Shown: in pieces, positions 8,531 through 16,980 of the stretch
How the letters are laid out: every line of letters begins with the position of its first letter
Numbering within the stretch: the first letter of the stretch is position 1
NCBI GenBank assembly: GCA_030374735.1
Contig: JASCIV010000260.1
Location: forward strand, 1-28,318
From: Gracilaria caudata
Taxonomy: Eukaryota > Rhodophyta > Florideophyceae > Gracilariales > Gracilariaceae
Direction of reading: 5' to 3'
DNA: 28,318 bases
The notes under the pieces: generated by a model
Told to the model about the DNA's origin: nothing
The model's input: only the letters and a program-made list of their open reading frames with translations
Database searches by the model: none
Made by a program: the position numbers and the translations under genes

Positions 8531-10699
8531 ATGATCGATGAACAAAATGCAAGGCGGAGGGGGCTCGCTGTTCGCGATGCTGTCGTGTTTCTCGTTGACT
8601 GGAGGACCGCTATGATACGAAAAGACCCTTCGATGGAAATCAGCGAAGATATTTCACAAGGTACCCCTTGTCTGCTTTCTCTCACTCTGCGATGCATTGC
8701 CGATGTGATAAAGTCCAAAATAGTATCAAGGACTGGTGATGCCGTCGGGATTATTGCCTTTGGTGCCCGAGGATCTGCGACGCGCCAGAATTGGCCTGGC
8801 ATTCGTATTATTCGTCCCTTAAAGTCTTGTGATGCAAATGCCGTCAAACTCCTTCAGAACCTGGCCAAGAGCTTAGAAAATGGTGAAGCTGATCATTTGT
8901 TGGAGCTGTCTAGCCAGGAACTAGGAGAGAAACCCATTCCTGAAGGAAATGAACTGTTTTGTTTCGGACCCAACGATCCTACTGAATTTGACAAATCCCT
9001 TTGGGCCGCTCGTCATCAGTTTACAGCCGTGTCAGCTTCTCGCTTTTCAGTCCTTCATCGCAAGCGAGTATTCGTGTTTACCAACGACGAGGACCCCTCT
9101 CGAGGGAGCGGTGCCATACGGAAACAATGTGAGTCGCAAATGAAAGATCTTTATGATATGGGTGCCTCGGTCTATGTGTCCATACTACTCCGTCCCAACC
9201 AGCTCACTGATTCTGCCGTGAACGACGAGATTACTTCAACAGAGTTCTTCACCAATTTGATTTACTTAGATGAAGATACTGCCAATAACGATAAGGGCGA
9301 TGTAACGATTGCAACCGTCCATTCCTTTGAAGACCTTCGCAGTCGGGTTCGCCGAAAGGAGATGACAAAGAGGGCCTTTCGTCGAACAGTACTTGTTCTC
9401 GGCCCCAGTTATCGAATTGGGGTTATGATGTACGCTCTTGTTCGAAAAGCTGTACGGCCACAGAAAGTTGAGCTCGTCGCGTCGACAAAAAAGCCTGTGT
9501 TCAAGATAACTACGAACACTTGCGATTCTGGTGGTACGACTTTGAAGCCAGAGGAAATACGAAAGGCTTTCACCCCGCCCTATCTTAGGGACACCAAGCT
9601 CGCAACTCCAGAAATCTCAGCAGAGGTGGGAGAGAGTGAGTTGAACGGGGATTCTCCCAATGATGATAATGCAAGCACGGTGACGATTCCGAAAGTACAT
9701 GGGTTCACCAACGCAGAGGTTATCAAGGCAAAAGCTTTAGGAAAAGTTGGCATCTATCTTTATGCATTTCGCAAAGCGAGTTTGATGAAGCCCGAATTTA
9801 ATATGGGATCTCCCACCTTTCTCTTTCCGGACGACAGTGAATACATTGGAAGTACGCAAGCGTTTGCCACACTGCTCAAATGCATGCTACGAAGGAAGGT
9901 CATTGCAATCGTTGCAGTAAGACTATCCGCGTCCAGTGGGGCTGGAATGAGATTTGCAGCGCTTGTCCCACAAGAGGAAGACTTTGCTGATGATATAGAA
10001 CAATCTGTACCAGGAGGCTTCCAGCTACACTATCTCCCATACAAAGATGATGTTTACACGGAGTGGCGAAAGGAGATGGAGGGACTGAGTAAGGAGGTGA
10101 AAGTCGAACAAAAAGAAGAAGAACTCGATGTGGAGTTGGACGAATCAGAGTCTGTTGCAGTTGCTCGAAAGATGGTTAAAAAGCTAGAGTTAGAGCCCTA
10201 CTCCCCGAACAACTTCCTGAGCCCTGATTTGCAACGGTTTTATACAGGCCTTGAGAACGCAGCCGGAATTGAGAACACCTACCAACCGCAGGACGAATTG
10301 CTGAACCCAAAAGTAACGGAAATGCAAAGCAGAGCTGCGAGTGAGATGGAGGAATTGAAAAAACTTGACGCGGGAGTCGACTTTGACGGAGACGAAGAGG
10401 CTGAACGCTTCGGAAAGAAGAGTGTCAAACGCGCGGCTGAGCAAGCAGAAGCGGCTCTCCAACGAGCGGCGAAAAAGAAGGCAGCAATGGAGGAGGCGAA
10501 ACAAGCGTGCGATGATTCGATGTACATACATAGATTCAATGAACATTCTCTTGGAAAACTGAAGAAACCGGATCTGCAACTGTACTGCCGTGCACATGGA
10601 TTGCCCGAAAAGGGCAACAAAGACAATCTGATTATTCTCATCGAAGACGACATCCAGAAACATCTGGATGCAGCAAATGGCAACCAAGACATGAATTGA
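8531..10699 (+). CDS. XRCC6: Ku70 DNA end-binding subunit of non-homologous end joining
   Basis: The protein has 722 aa and the Ku70 domain order. An N-terminal vWA-like domain (about 16-245) opens with AVVFLVDWRTAM and contains KRVFVFTNDEDP. The Ku core beta-barrel (about 255-500) includes the segments FTPPYLRDTKLA and AALVPQEEDFAD. A C-terminal arm follows, and then a SAP domain (about 672-710; HSLGKLKKPDLQLYCRAHGLPEKGNKDNL). The SAP domain distinguishes Ku70 from Ku80. It should pair with Ku80 (not in the window) to thread onto DNA ends in the nucleus and recruit DNA-PKcs or ligase IV partners. It is longer than human Ku70 (609 aa), mostly through charged sequence between core and SAP (about 515-670). 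Single exon; converges on the dehydratase gene with 92 bp between stop codons. Confidence 0.95.
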   Translation: MIDEQNARRRGLAVRDAVVFLVDWRTAMIRKDPSMEISEDISQGTPCLLSLTLRCIADVIKSKIVSRTGDAVGIIAFGARGSATRQNWPGIRIIRPLKSCDANAVKLLQNLAKSLENGEADHLLELSSQELGEKPIPEGNELFCFGPNDPTEFDKSLWAARHQFTAVSASRFSVLHRKRVFVFTNDEDPSRGSGAIRKQCESQMKDLYDMGASVYVSILLRPNQLTDSAVNDEITSTEFFTNLIYLDEDTANNDKGDVTIATVHSFEDLRSRVRRKEMTKRAFRRTVLVLGPSYRIGVMMYALVRKAVRPQKVELVASTKKPVFKITTNTCDSGGTTLKPEEIRKAFTPPYLRDTKLATPEISAEVGESELNGDSPNDDNASTVTIPKVHGFTNAEVIKAKALGKVGIYLYAFRKASLMKPEFNMGSPTFLFPDDSEYIGSTQAFATLLKCMLRRKVIAIVAVRLSASSGAGMRFAALVPQEEDFADDIEQSVPGGFQLHYLPYKDDVYTEWRKEMEGLSKEVKVEQKEEELDVELDESESVAVARKMVKKLELEPYSPNNFLSPDLQRFYTGLENAAGIENTYQPQDELLNPKVTEMQSRAASEMEELKKLDAGVDFDGDEEAERFGKKSVKRAAEQAEAALQRAAKKKAAMEEAKQACDDSMYIHRFNEHSLGKLKKPDLQLYCRAHGLPEKGNKDNLIILIEDDIQKHLDAANGNQDMN

Positions 10700-10791
10700 T
10701 CGAGTGACAGTGGTGGACAGAAGTAGCCGTGCCCTGTAAAGAAATTGTAGAGAACGAGTTGCGAAGGAGGGCCATGAGTTGGAATGAATAG

Positions 10792-11490
10792 TCATTCAGT
10801 CTTGGCTGCTTTGGCGGCCGGAGCGACAACATACTTCTTGCGTTGTCGAAGCATGTGTGAGTACATATGGGGTAGCCCTGGTATGTAAAGGACGAGAAGA
10901 AGAATTACATACACGTAATAATCGAAGGCGAAGTTAAAGCGGTTCGGCAACGAAACTGTGTATAGTTTGAAATCGCGGATGTACGAAAGCGCAGCATACA
11001 TCGTTAACCATTCGCTTGACGCGCCAAGCGGGTAGAGGGGAAGGAAGGTCGAATACCTGAGATACGTAAGCCAATAGGGAACGTGGGAAGCAAAGGACGA
11101 CACAGTAAAGTACAAGTATCGAGGGATTTCGGTGAGAGACCATGCAAGAACCATAGTGGTGAAGGAAATATTAGATCGAATTTGTGGAACAGGATCGACT
11201 ATACCCCAGACTAGCATGAGACGCGATGCAACTTGCAGGGTGGTGGTGGAGACTGGAGCGCGAACTAAACCCGTGAGACTGTGGATGATCTCCAGAATGG
11301 CACCCGTCTGGAAAACATTGAGTGGAAGGCAAACAGCATCGTAGACAGATGAGCGTTTCACGAGCGCCTGGAGGAGACGCATGAGCACGATCGACCAGCC
11401 CACGGCCATCGCACCATTATACATGCAGAGATAACGAGTAGCCATAGTGGATGTCAATTTGAACGCGGTGTATCTGCCGCTTGTACTCAT
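10792..11490 (-). CDS. HACD: very-long-chain 3-hydroxyacyl-CoA dehydratase (PHS1/HACD/PASTICCINO2 family)
   Basis: The protein has 232 aa, the usual family size, with about six hydrophobic segments. The active-site signature YPLGASSE places Tyr153 and Glu160 seven residues apart, the spacing of the catalytic Tyr/Glu pair in human and yeast enzymes. SLTGLVRAPVSTT-LQVASR and AWSLTEIPRYLYF are further family landmarks. It catalyses the third step of the ER fatty-acid elongation cycle, dehydrating 3-hydroxyacyl-CoA to trans-2-enoyl-CoA. The C-terminus is basic (RQRKKYVV...AKAAKTE), compatible with ER retention, though it is not a strict KKxx. A second Met at residue 16 is an alternative start. 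Confidence 0.93.
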   Translation of the reverse strand: MSTSGRYTAFKLTSTMATRYLCMYNGAMAVGWSIVLMRLLQALVKRSSVYDAVCLPLNVFQTGAILEIIHSLTGLVRAPVSTTTLQVASRLMLVWGIVDPVPQIRSNISFTTMVLAWSLTEIPRYLYFTVSSFASHVPYWLTYLRYSTFLPLYPLGASSEWLTMYAALSYIRDFKLYTVSLPNRFNFAFDYYVYVILLLVLYIPGLPHMYSHMLRQRKKYVVAPAAKAAKTE

Positions 11491-11805
11491 ACAATTGAAG
11501 ACGAAAAGAGGAGCGGGGAGTTGAAGGCGGGGATGTAAATCAACCGCGTGTTTCCGTGAGACGACTGCAAAAAGTACACGAGCGAGAAGAGCCGCAGATG
11601 ACGTGCCCAGTTCGTTGACGTGTGGTGGCTGCGTCCGTCGATGTGCGTTCCCAAACCGGTCGCGGTTGCGGAGCGATGGGCCCTCGGCGGTCTAAGTTTG
11701 GCCGGCGCAGGATCTCGATTTACACGGTACTTAGAAGTTCTAACCAATAGGAGGGCCCCTGAGCGCTTGATTTCACGCGCCGTGGGCTTCAAGCACGCAT
11801 TTCCC

Positions 11806-11830
11806 CTACGAAGGTACAGTACTTTCGTAG
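11806..11830. repeat. 25-bp near-perfect palindrome
   Basis: Arms CTACGAAGGTAC and GTACTTTCGTAG surround a central A, with one mismatch pair that would be G-U in RNA. The core TACGAA/TTCGTA is the same as in the double palindrome at 3799-3820. Confidence 0.8.
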
Positions 11831-11875
11831 AAGATGTTACGTACGTGGATAGTGTTTCGTGAGCTGGGCATTCCA

Positions 11876-11895
11876 AAGGTTTTAAAAAAAACCTT
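11876..11895. repeat. 20-bp inverted repeat
   Basis: Arms AAGGTTTT and AAAACCTT flank AAAA. It lies between two larger palindromes (11806-11830 and 11929-11950). Confidence 0.75.
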
Positions 11896-11928
11896 GTGGA
11901 TGGGGAGCAATGCATGGATCCGTGGTGA

Positions 11929-11950
11929 GGTAGAACGCTAGCGTTCTACC
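11929..11950. repeat. 22-bp perfect palindrome
   Basis: The half-site GGTAGAACGCT is followed immediately by its exact reverse complement. A perfect 22-bp palindrome is unlikely by chance (4^-11 per position, about 0.007 expected in this window). It suits a dimeric DNA-binding protein or a cruciform/hairpin. Confidence 0.9.
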
Positions 11951-12070
11951 CTTCGTAAGTTTCAAAATAAAGACGAAGCGAAGAGATGAGTTGCTGCGGA
12001 GGCCTAGCTTCCAGTAGACTCGAGAATCGTATGCTTCCTCACGGAGTGCTAGATCTTGTGACAATCATCT

Positions 12071-12121
12071 GGGAAGCTCCCTGGACCTTCCTTGGACCAA
12101 GGCTGCAACTAGTACCTAGTC
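12071..12121 (+). repeat. three consecutive small hairpins
   Basis: GGGA-AGC-TCCC (12071-12081), CCTTGG-A-CCAAGG (12090-12102) and ACTAG-TAC-CTAGT (12109-12121) follow one another at short spacing. Together they could fold as a small structured RNA; no known RNA family is recognised. Confidence 0.5.
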
Positions 12122-12221
12122 CAACTGAAATTAAAGTCTCGCTCGTTTGTTATCTAAGCTTGAGAGCCTATTTATTAGTGGTACAAGGTTGCGCTCCCTT
12201 CGGTTGCAGCAGGATCGGCTT

Positions 12222-12241
12222 CTGAGCTTTTTTTGCTTCAG
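12222..12241 (+). terminator. possible Pol III-type terminator or hairpin around T7
   Basis: CTGAGC and GCTTCAG flank a run of seven T (12228-12234). A T run can end Pol III transcription, and the three hairpins lie about 110 bp upstream. No A/B box or other Pol III promoter was found, so this is tentative. Confidence 0.2.
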
Positions 12242-13124
12242 AGGAGTCCTCAACCCATGACTTCCTTATTGCATCTGCGAAGTAAACGTGGACAGTCTGT
12301 GGTTGTCCCCCGCTTATGGCCAACCAGTTGCCACAACTCGGTCACCACAGTCGGACTTTCAATCAATGGGAACGAATGGATCCCGAATGAACACATTAAC
12401 ACAGCATCATGCACAGCCTTATTTTAGTTCGATCAGCGATGAAAGTGAAGCTCGTAAGACAGAATTTGTCTTGGCGCTACGAGCCAGGTCCGCGAGCTTC
12501 ATCCGGTGTCTACTTGTGTAGAGACGAAGCCGATGCGGTGCGACTGCTTTCAAAAAAAGATGCTGAACTCGTATTGTTTCGCTGCCCGCTCATGAATGCG
12601 TCACGTAGAAATGAACTACCAACCCCGTAAGAGAGCAAAAAGACAAAACGATGATGATAGAAATGATTAAGAAGTGGTCTTCTTCTTCTTTGGCCTTCTT
12701 TGAGTGAGAGGGCTATCTCTCGAAATAGTGCTCCTGCTACTTCGTACTTCTTCTTTATTGTGGACAACAGCTTCTAATTACTAAGCTGTAGTAATACTCC
12801 GTACTTGGTGCACCTACACTGCAGCAGACTGCAATGAAGAACAAGAGCAAATCCCCCACTTTCGCTTGTTGATCTTGCCGAAACTTGGGGAACTGACACT
12901 TACAACACGCTTGCCAAGTCTGCCAAGTCTATATTCATTTCCAATTTCTTGTCCCCAACTTCCCAAGTTCTGTCGGTCACACTTCGGCCGCAAAAACTGC
13001 CGTTATGATGATAACGGGTGATTGATGCTTGTAGTGACATCTACGGACTCGCCTTGCCTGCAGCCCTTAACCCGTTCGTATAGAACATGTAGATGGACTG
13101 CGCGTCCAAGTCGGTGCGTTACAA

Positions 13125-13152
13125 GACATCCCATGTTCGACATCCCATGTTC
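13125..13152. repeat. tandem direct repeat, 14 bp x 2
   Basis: GACATCCCATGTTC occurs twice head to tail with no difference. No function is evident. Confidence 0.8.
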
Positions 13153-13255
13153 GTCAACGCCTCAAGTGCACTGTTGAGGGACGTTTTGACGCTTGGGACC
13201 AAGCTTTGGAGACCTTCTGAAATAGATATGCGTATCTGTGGTTCTTCTCGTATGC

Positions 13256-13277
13256 GCTCAACGGTTGAGCCTCAACC
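13256..13277. repeat. two overlapping 15-bp palindromes
   Basis: GCTCAAC-G-GTTGAGC (13256-13270) overlaps GGTTGAG-C-CTCAACC (13263-13277). It has the same triple-arm layout as 3799-3820 but a different sequence. Confidence 0.8.
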
Positions 13278-13562
13278 AGCACGAGCTGACATTCGATCGG
13301 GAATGTGCCGTCCCTGATCATGTGCTGCGTCAGCAGAAAACCGACGGATGAGCAAGTAGTGCGCTGTGCGCAGCGACTATATGCTCGGTTCCGGTGTGTT
13401 TTTGTCATTATTTCTGGAACTGACCGCTGGAGCAGACAGTCTGCCCCTCAGACGAACGCGTTACATCCACAACTGGAATGGACGGCATGCAATAGCGCTG
13501 CGGGAAGGACGGGCCTGGAGCATCGGCGTTACACGCCAATGCATGATCGTAGTGAGCCCTGG

Positions 13563-13635
13563 CTGACGCTACTGCGTCAGTCGAGATTCCGGCAATTGGG
13601 TGCTGAATTCGATGGATGTGTGCTGAAGATTCAGC
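13563..13635. repeat. pair of hairpins
   Basis: CTGACGC-TACT-GCGTCAG (13563-13580) and GCTGAA-GA-TTCAGC (13622-13635). Each alone could arise by chance; they add to the local density of inverted repeats. Confidence 0.5.
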
Positions 13636-14142
13636 TGTTTGATGACTGGAACACGACTCGGGAGGCTAAAGCGCTCGCGATTCGGCGTTGTTTTGTGCAG
13701 GTGGCGCGGCCGACCGTAACGTGTTAGCTCGTTCTGACGCTCACTACTAGCTCATGTGTTCGGGCTGTCGGCGCCCTGTGAGCGGGCGTGCAGATGTCTG
13801 GGGCATGGCTATCATCGAGAACGGCTGTTGTGCGGCATAGGGACGTGCACGAGGAACACAAGCGCCGTTTCAAAACAAAATATCTGCGAGATACTCCGTT
13901 GACCAATAAGAAGTACAGTTGCATGACAGGGTGCATCGACACGCGAGACGAGACCCACTGGAGAACACGGGCCCGGAAACTTTGCAAAGATCCGCACGTC
14001 CGTCATCATGCATTTCTCCTTGAAGAGGCCTACGATGTTTTGAGCAGGTATGTATGGACAGGGTTGTTCGCTACGAGTTCAATTTCTCCCCTCTATCCTC
14101 CCTAAGTGAGTCTTAACGCCGCAGGACGTCCCTGGATTTCCA

Positions 14143-15150
14143 ATGCATCTCCGTCGTACTCGAGATCCAGCTGTTTCTTCCCCGTCAAATGCGCATCGTC
14201 TGGCTTGCAATGGTTTTATTCCAGCACACGCCCTCCCAAGACGATATCGGAGCCCTAACAGAGTGTTCCCAACCTGCAACATGCGACTCAAAGGAAAAAC
14301 TATTTTGGTCACAGGAGCGACTGGCGCCACCGGAAGGCTAGTGTGTGCTGCTCTTCACAAGCGAGGCGCCACTGTACGCGCTCTCGTTCGGCCGAGGACA
14401 TATATGCGGGCGCGCAGTCGCGTAGATTCATTACTTGAGATATGCCCGGCTGTGCAGCTGAAAATGGGCAATTTGCGTGACACTACGACCGTTCGAAAGG
14501 CGGTTGAAGGCTGTGATGGTGTGATCTCTGCCAGCGGAACTCGAAATTTCGAGGCTAGTAGTGATAACCATCCGGAAGCTGTTGATTACAAGGGATTAAA
14601 AACTCTCGCTAACTGCTTCTTTGAGTCCCAGCTGGAGCAAGATTTTGTGATGATGTTTTCTGGAGATACGAATAGTTTCGGAGATCAAGGGGAACACGAT
14701 ACGAAACCCATGGAGCAAGGTGTCGTCGCAACATCCGAAGATTATCATTGTACTGAAACGTCCCGATTTGTTCTTATTTCTTCGATTGGTGTAACCAGGC
14801 CGGAAAGATTCCCGCAACTACAGCAAATGGGTTCCGTTCTTACATACAAACTCAGCGGAGAAGATGCGCTGAGAAAGAGCGGTTGTGCCTATACAATCGT
14901 TCGTCCAGGTGGATTTACTGATATGCCCGCGGGCCATTTTCCTGTAATTCTTGATCAGGGTGATCGTATTGCCGGGTCTATCTCTCGTGCAGATGTCGCA
15001 GAGATTTGTGCGGAAGCCATCTTTCTTAAAAGCGCTACCAATGTAACATTCGAATGCGTGTCTCCCCGCCCTGACATGGTAGACTCTTCACAAAGGACAA
15101 AGTTTTCCCCAAATATGTTCAGTCAACTTGTATCAGAAGAAACGAACTAG
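14143..15150 (+). CDS. HCF173-like atypical short-chain dehydrogenase, probably plastid
   Basis: The protein has 335 aa. About 46 basic, Ser/Pro/Arg-rich residues precede the domain and resemble a transit peptide. The Rossmann motif VTGATGATG (56-64) binds NAD(P). The C-terminal block (KLSGEDALRKSG-YTIVRPGGFTDMPAGHF, DQGDRIAGSISRADVAEICAEA) matches the plant HCF173 family, whose founder promotes psbA translation in chloroplasts. In HCF173 a CIA30 domain is inserted before the RFV-SSIGVTRPER strand. Here that place holds only about 45 unrelated residues, so the CIA30 domain is absent. An acceptor-like CTTAACGCCGCAG ends at 14123, in frame with the ATG, so an upstream exon is conceivable. A role in plastid RNA or photosystem II biology is inferred, not shown. 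Confidence 0.75.
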   Translation: MHLRRTRDPAVSSPSNAHRLACNGFIPAHALPRRYRSPNRVFPTCNMRLKGKTILVTGATGATGRLVCAALHKRGATVRALVRPRTYMRARSRVDSLLEICPAVQLKMGNLRDTTTVRKAVEGCDGVISASGTRNFEASSDNHPEAVDYKGLKTLANCFFESQLEQDFVMMFSGDTNSFGDQGEHDTKPMEQGVVATSEDYHCTETSRFVLISSIGVTRPERFPQLQQMGSVLTYKLSGEDALRKSGCAYTIVRPGGFTDMPAGHFPVILDQGDRIAGSISRADVAEICAEAIFLKSATNVTFECVSPRPDMVDSSQRTKFSPNMFSQLVSEETN

Positions 15151-15389
15151 TACGGACCTACCTCCCAGAAATCTATTGCTGTGCTAATCCTTTTCCAAAA
15201 CATTGCTTTATCCAATAAAGCCTTCCTTCTGGGGAACACATTCTCTTTCTTTTTTTTCGTTCCTGAAAGCTCGTGGCTGTCGGAGGAAACGCTGCCTAAA
15301 TTCGGAAACCAAAAAGAAAAAAAGGGCTCTTTGCGCCGAGCGGCACGTCCATGCTGCACATCGCTCTACACGTCAAGCTCGAATTGGTC
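15151..15389. other. 3' flank of the HCF173-like gene
   Basis: A pyrimidine-rich stretch (CTCTTTC then eight T) at about 15244-15259 lies roughly 95 bp past the stop. No gene is seen. Confidence 0.4.
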
Positions 15390-15895
15390 TAGTGTCTACA
15401 CGCCCGGGTGCGAGGCCACTCTTGCCTCATATGAGGTCAAAATTTCCTTTGAAAAACAATTAAAATTGACTATTAATTTGAAATTTTGAATCTGAAGCAG
15501 AAGCAACGGTTTTGAAGTTAGAACAAAGTAAAAACTATTCATACTTCTCGTCAGAGATAGAAGTGCAAACTCCGTCATGTAAGAGCTATCATCTAGTTCT
15601 TTAAAGTGAAGAACGTTTTTCTTGATAAACATAAGCGCTTACAAAGTAAATTAAAAACAATATTTCATAGAGACTGCACGACCTTTAAAAACATGTAAAC
15701 TGCATTTCACTCACATAATCATCTACCAAAGCCATGTCTGAACGTTAATACCTCAAAAGCCTTGTTCGTTGCCTTCATAATGAGGTTAAACTCATGCGGT
15801 AAATTGCAAAAACTAAAAACATATAAAGAAATCAAAAGTGGCCTCATATGAGGCCAATTGACCTCAGATGAGGCCACTTGTCGAATAGACACTAA
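15390..15895. mobile_element. non-autonomous DNA element (MITE-like) with inverted ends
   Basis: The termini TAGTGTCTA (15390-15398) and TAGACACTA (15886-15894) are inverted. Subterminal copies of GCCTCATATGAGGTCAA (15424-15440) and its inverted near-copy (15858-15874, one mismatch) strengthen the symmetry, and a perfect 18-bp palindrome TGGCCTCATATGAGGCCA lies at 15839-15856. The interior is A/T-rich and non-coding. GGTC just outside each end (15386-15389, 15896-15899) may be a 4-bp target duplication. No transposase is present, so mobility would need a helper element. Confidence 0.6.
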
Positions 15896-15921
15896 GGTCA
15901 AAAACCGCCACCAGTAGCCAA

Positions 15922-16412
15922 TCACCTCTTGGGAGTTCTGACTGTCGAGATCCTGCAGCCTGGGCATTGACGAACAGCTTTCGTCATGGAATACCTAAGG
16001 TCGAGGAATTCAAGATCATTTGTTGTATCGATGACATCAGCCACAACTAACCCTCTAGGCTCACGAGGAGGAGGCAAACATAACCTTGACGAAGTTCTGT
16101 TCGGGCTCCACACTGTCCAGTACGCTCGGTGCGCAGTTATACAGTAGTCGTCTCTTCTGCAAATAAGATCTAAGGGGTGCAAGGTCGGAGTGTGCCCAAC
16201 GTACAGTTGGGATAAAGTGACCTCAGCTTCTCTTAAAGCAACAACTTTCTCTATGAATTTGGCAAGGCAGATAGCAATGGTTTTGGACTTGTTTTGCTCT
16301 TCACTCTCCTACGGACTTCGGAGAAGTCCACTGGAACCATAGTTTGACTTGCTATAGGTATGTTCAAGGCTTGTTTTGCCAAGTTATCAACGAGCTCGTT
16401 TTGCTCTATCCC
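15922..16412 (-). pseudogene. non-LTR retrotransposon relic: RNase H end and C-terminal tail, frameshifted
   Basis: On the minus strand, GIEQNELVDNLAKQAL (from 16412) is the end of a LINE-type RNase H domain (GIxxNExxDxLAKxA), followed by VPVDFSEVRRRVKSK as in LINE tails, then a stop at 16251-16253. A shift of one frame continues the protein with FIEKVVALREAEVTLSQLYVGHTP and onward to a stop at 15922-15924, including CPGCR. The LSQLYVGHTP segment resembles the L-x-L-R-x-G-H block seen after RNase H in LINEs. Upstream of 16412 the frame is broken and no reverse transcriptase was found. It is a decayed 3' fragment. Confidence 0.6.
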
Positions 16413-16980
16413 ACGATTACTACGATCTTGAATGTTATCCGCATTTGTGGTAGTGTACCTTCAATTAACCGCAGAGGTGTGTCAGTAGATTGACACACAA
16501 CTCATTAACTGTATACGTACTTTTGAGGCGCCTCAGAAAAGTTTGGCTCGCGACTGACAACAATCCGCTTGCTCTCGAGAGCAAAATGGTCGCAAGAAAC
16601 AGCGAGCAAAAGGGTAACCACTTAACTTCTCACGACGCAGGGGTGCTCCGTTTTCTCAACAATGAATGCACCGTTTCAGTAGAAAGTTATTTCGTTTCAA
16701 TTACGAAAGCGGGCAGTACCACGTCCGTAGGCGAAGCAGACAGAATTTTTATCAGCTTTTCGGTCCAGAGGAATAGCTTTCGAGTTAGGTCACAGACATT
16801 GTGTTCAGAGTAGCTGGAAGCTTGAAAGAAGAAAACTAACGAGACACTACTGCAGACTTACAATTTAAGAGACTCAGATGAGCGCCTTCACTTCTGCTTG
16901 TCATAAACGAAAACCCTCTGACTCTTATCTTTAGGATTCTCTTTGACAACGCTTCTCAGTTAACCTTGCCTAGCTGCTCT
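16413..16980. other. intergenic stretch upstream of the GT90 gene
   Basis: It contains a hairpin GTGTGTCA-GTAGAT-TGACACAC at 16477-16498. The plus-strand ORF 16490-16813 opens with TTG and resembles nothing known. The part next to 16413 may be further decayed retrotransposon. Confidence 0.45.

Larger units (their letters stand above)
11491..14142. other. 2.65-kb gene-poor region rich in palindromes and hairpins
   Basis: Several short ORFs exist (for example 12409-12630 and 13794-14105 on plus), but none resembles a known family. A CCAAT pentamer at 11744-11748 lies about 255 bp upstream of the dehydratase start. The region holds many perfect inverted repeats, listed separately. It could contain promoters, a non-coding RNA or decayed mobile DNA. 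Confidence 0.5.

Noticed and set aside
11487..11915. 142-aa minus-strand ORF upstream of the dehydratase
   Set aside because: It overlaps the dehydratase start in another frame and crosses the promoter region; no homology.
12288..12630. Overlapping plus-strand ORFs in the palindrome-rich gap
   Set aside because: Two frames look partly protein-like (one ends in SGVYLCRDEADAVRLLSKKD), but neither has family resemblance or a clear splice model joining them.
13794..14105. 103-aa plus-strand ORF just before the HCF173-like gene
   Set aside because: No recognisable domain. An acceptor at 14123 made me consider it an upstream exon, but no donor joins it in frame to a known N-terminus.
16490..16813. 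107-aa plus-strand ORF before the GT90 gene
   Set aside because: It opens with TTG, matches nothing and adjoins retrotransposon debris.
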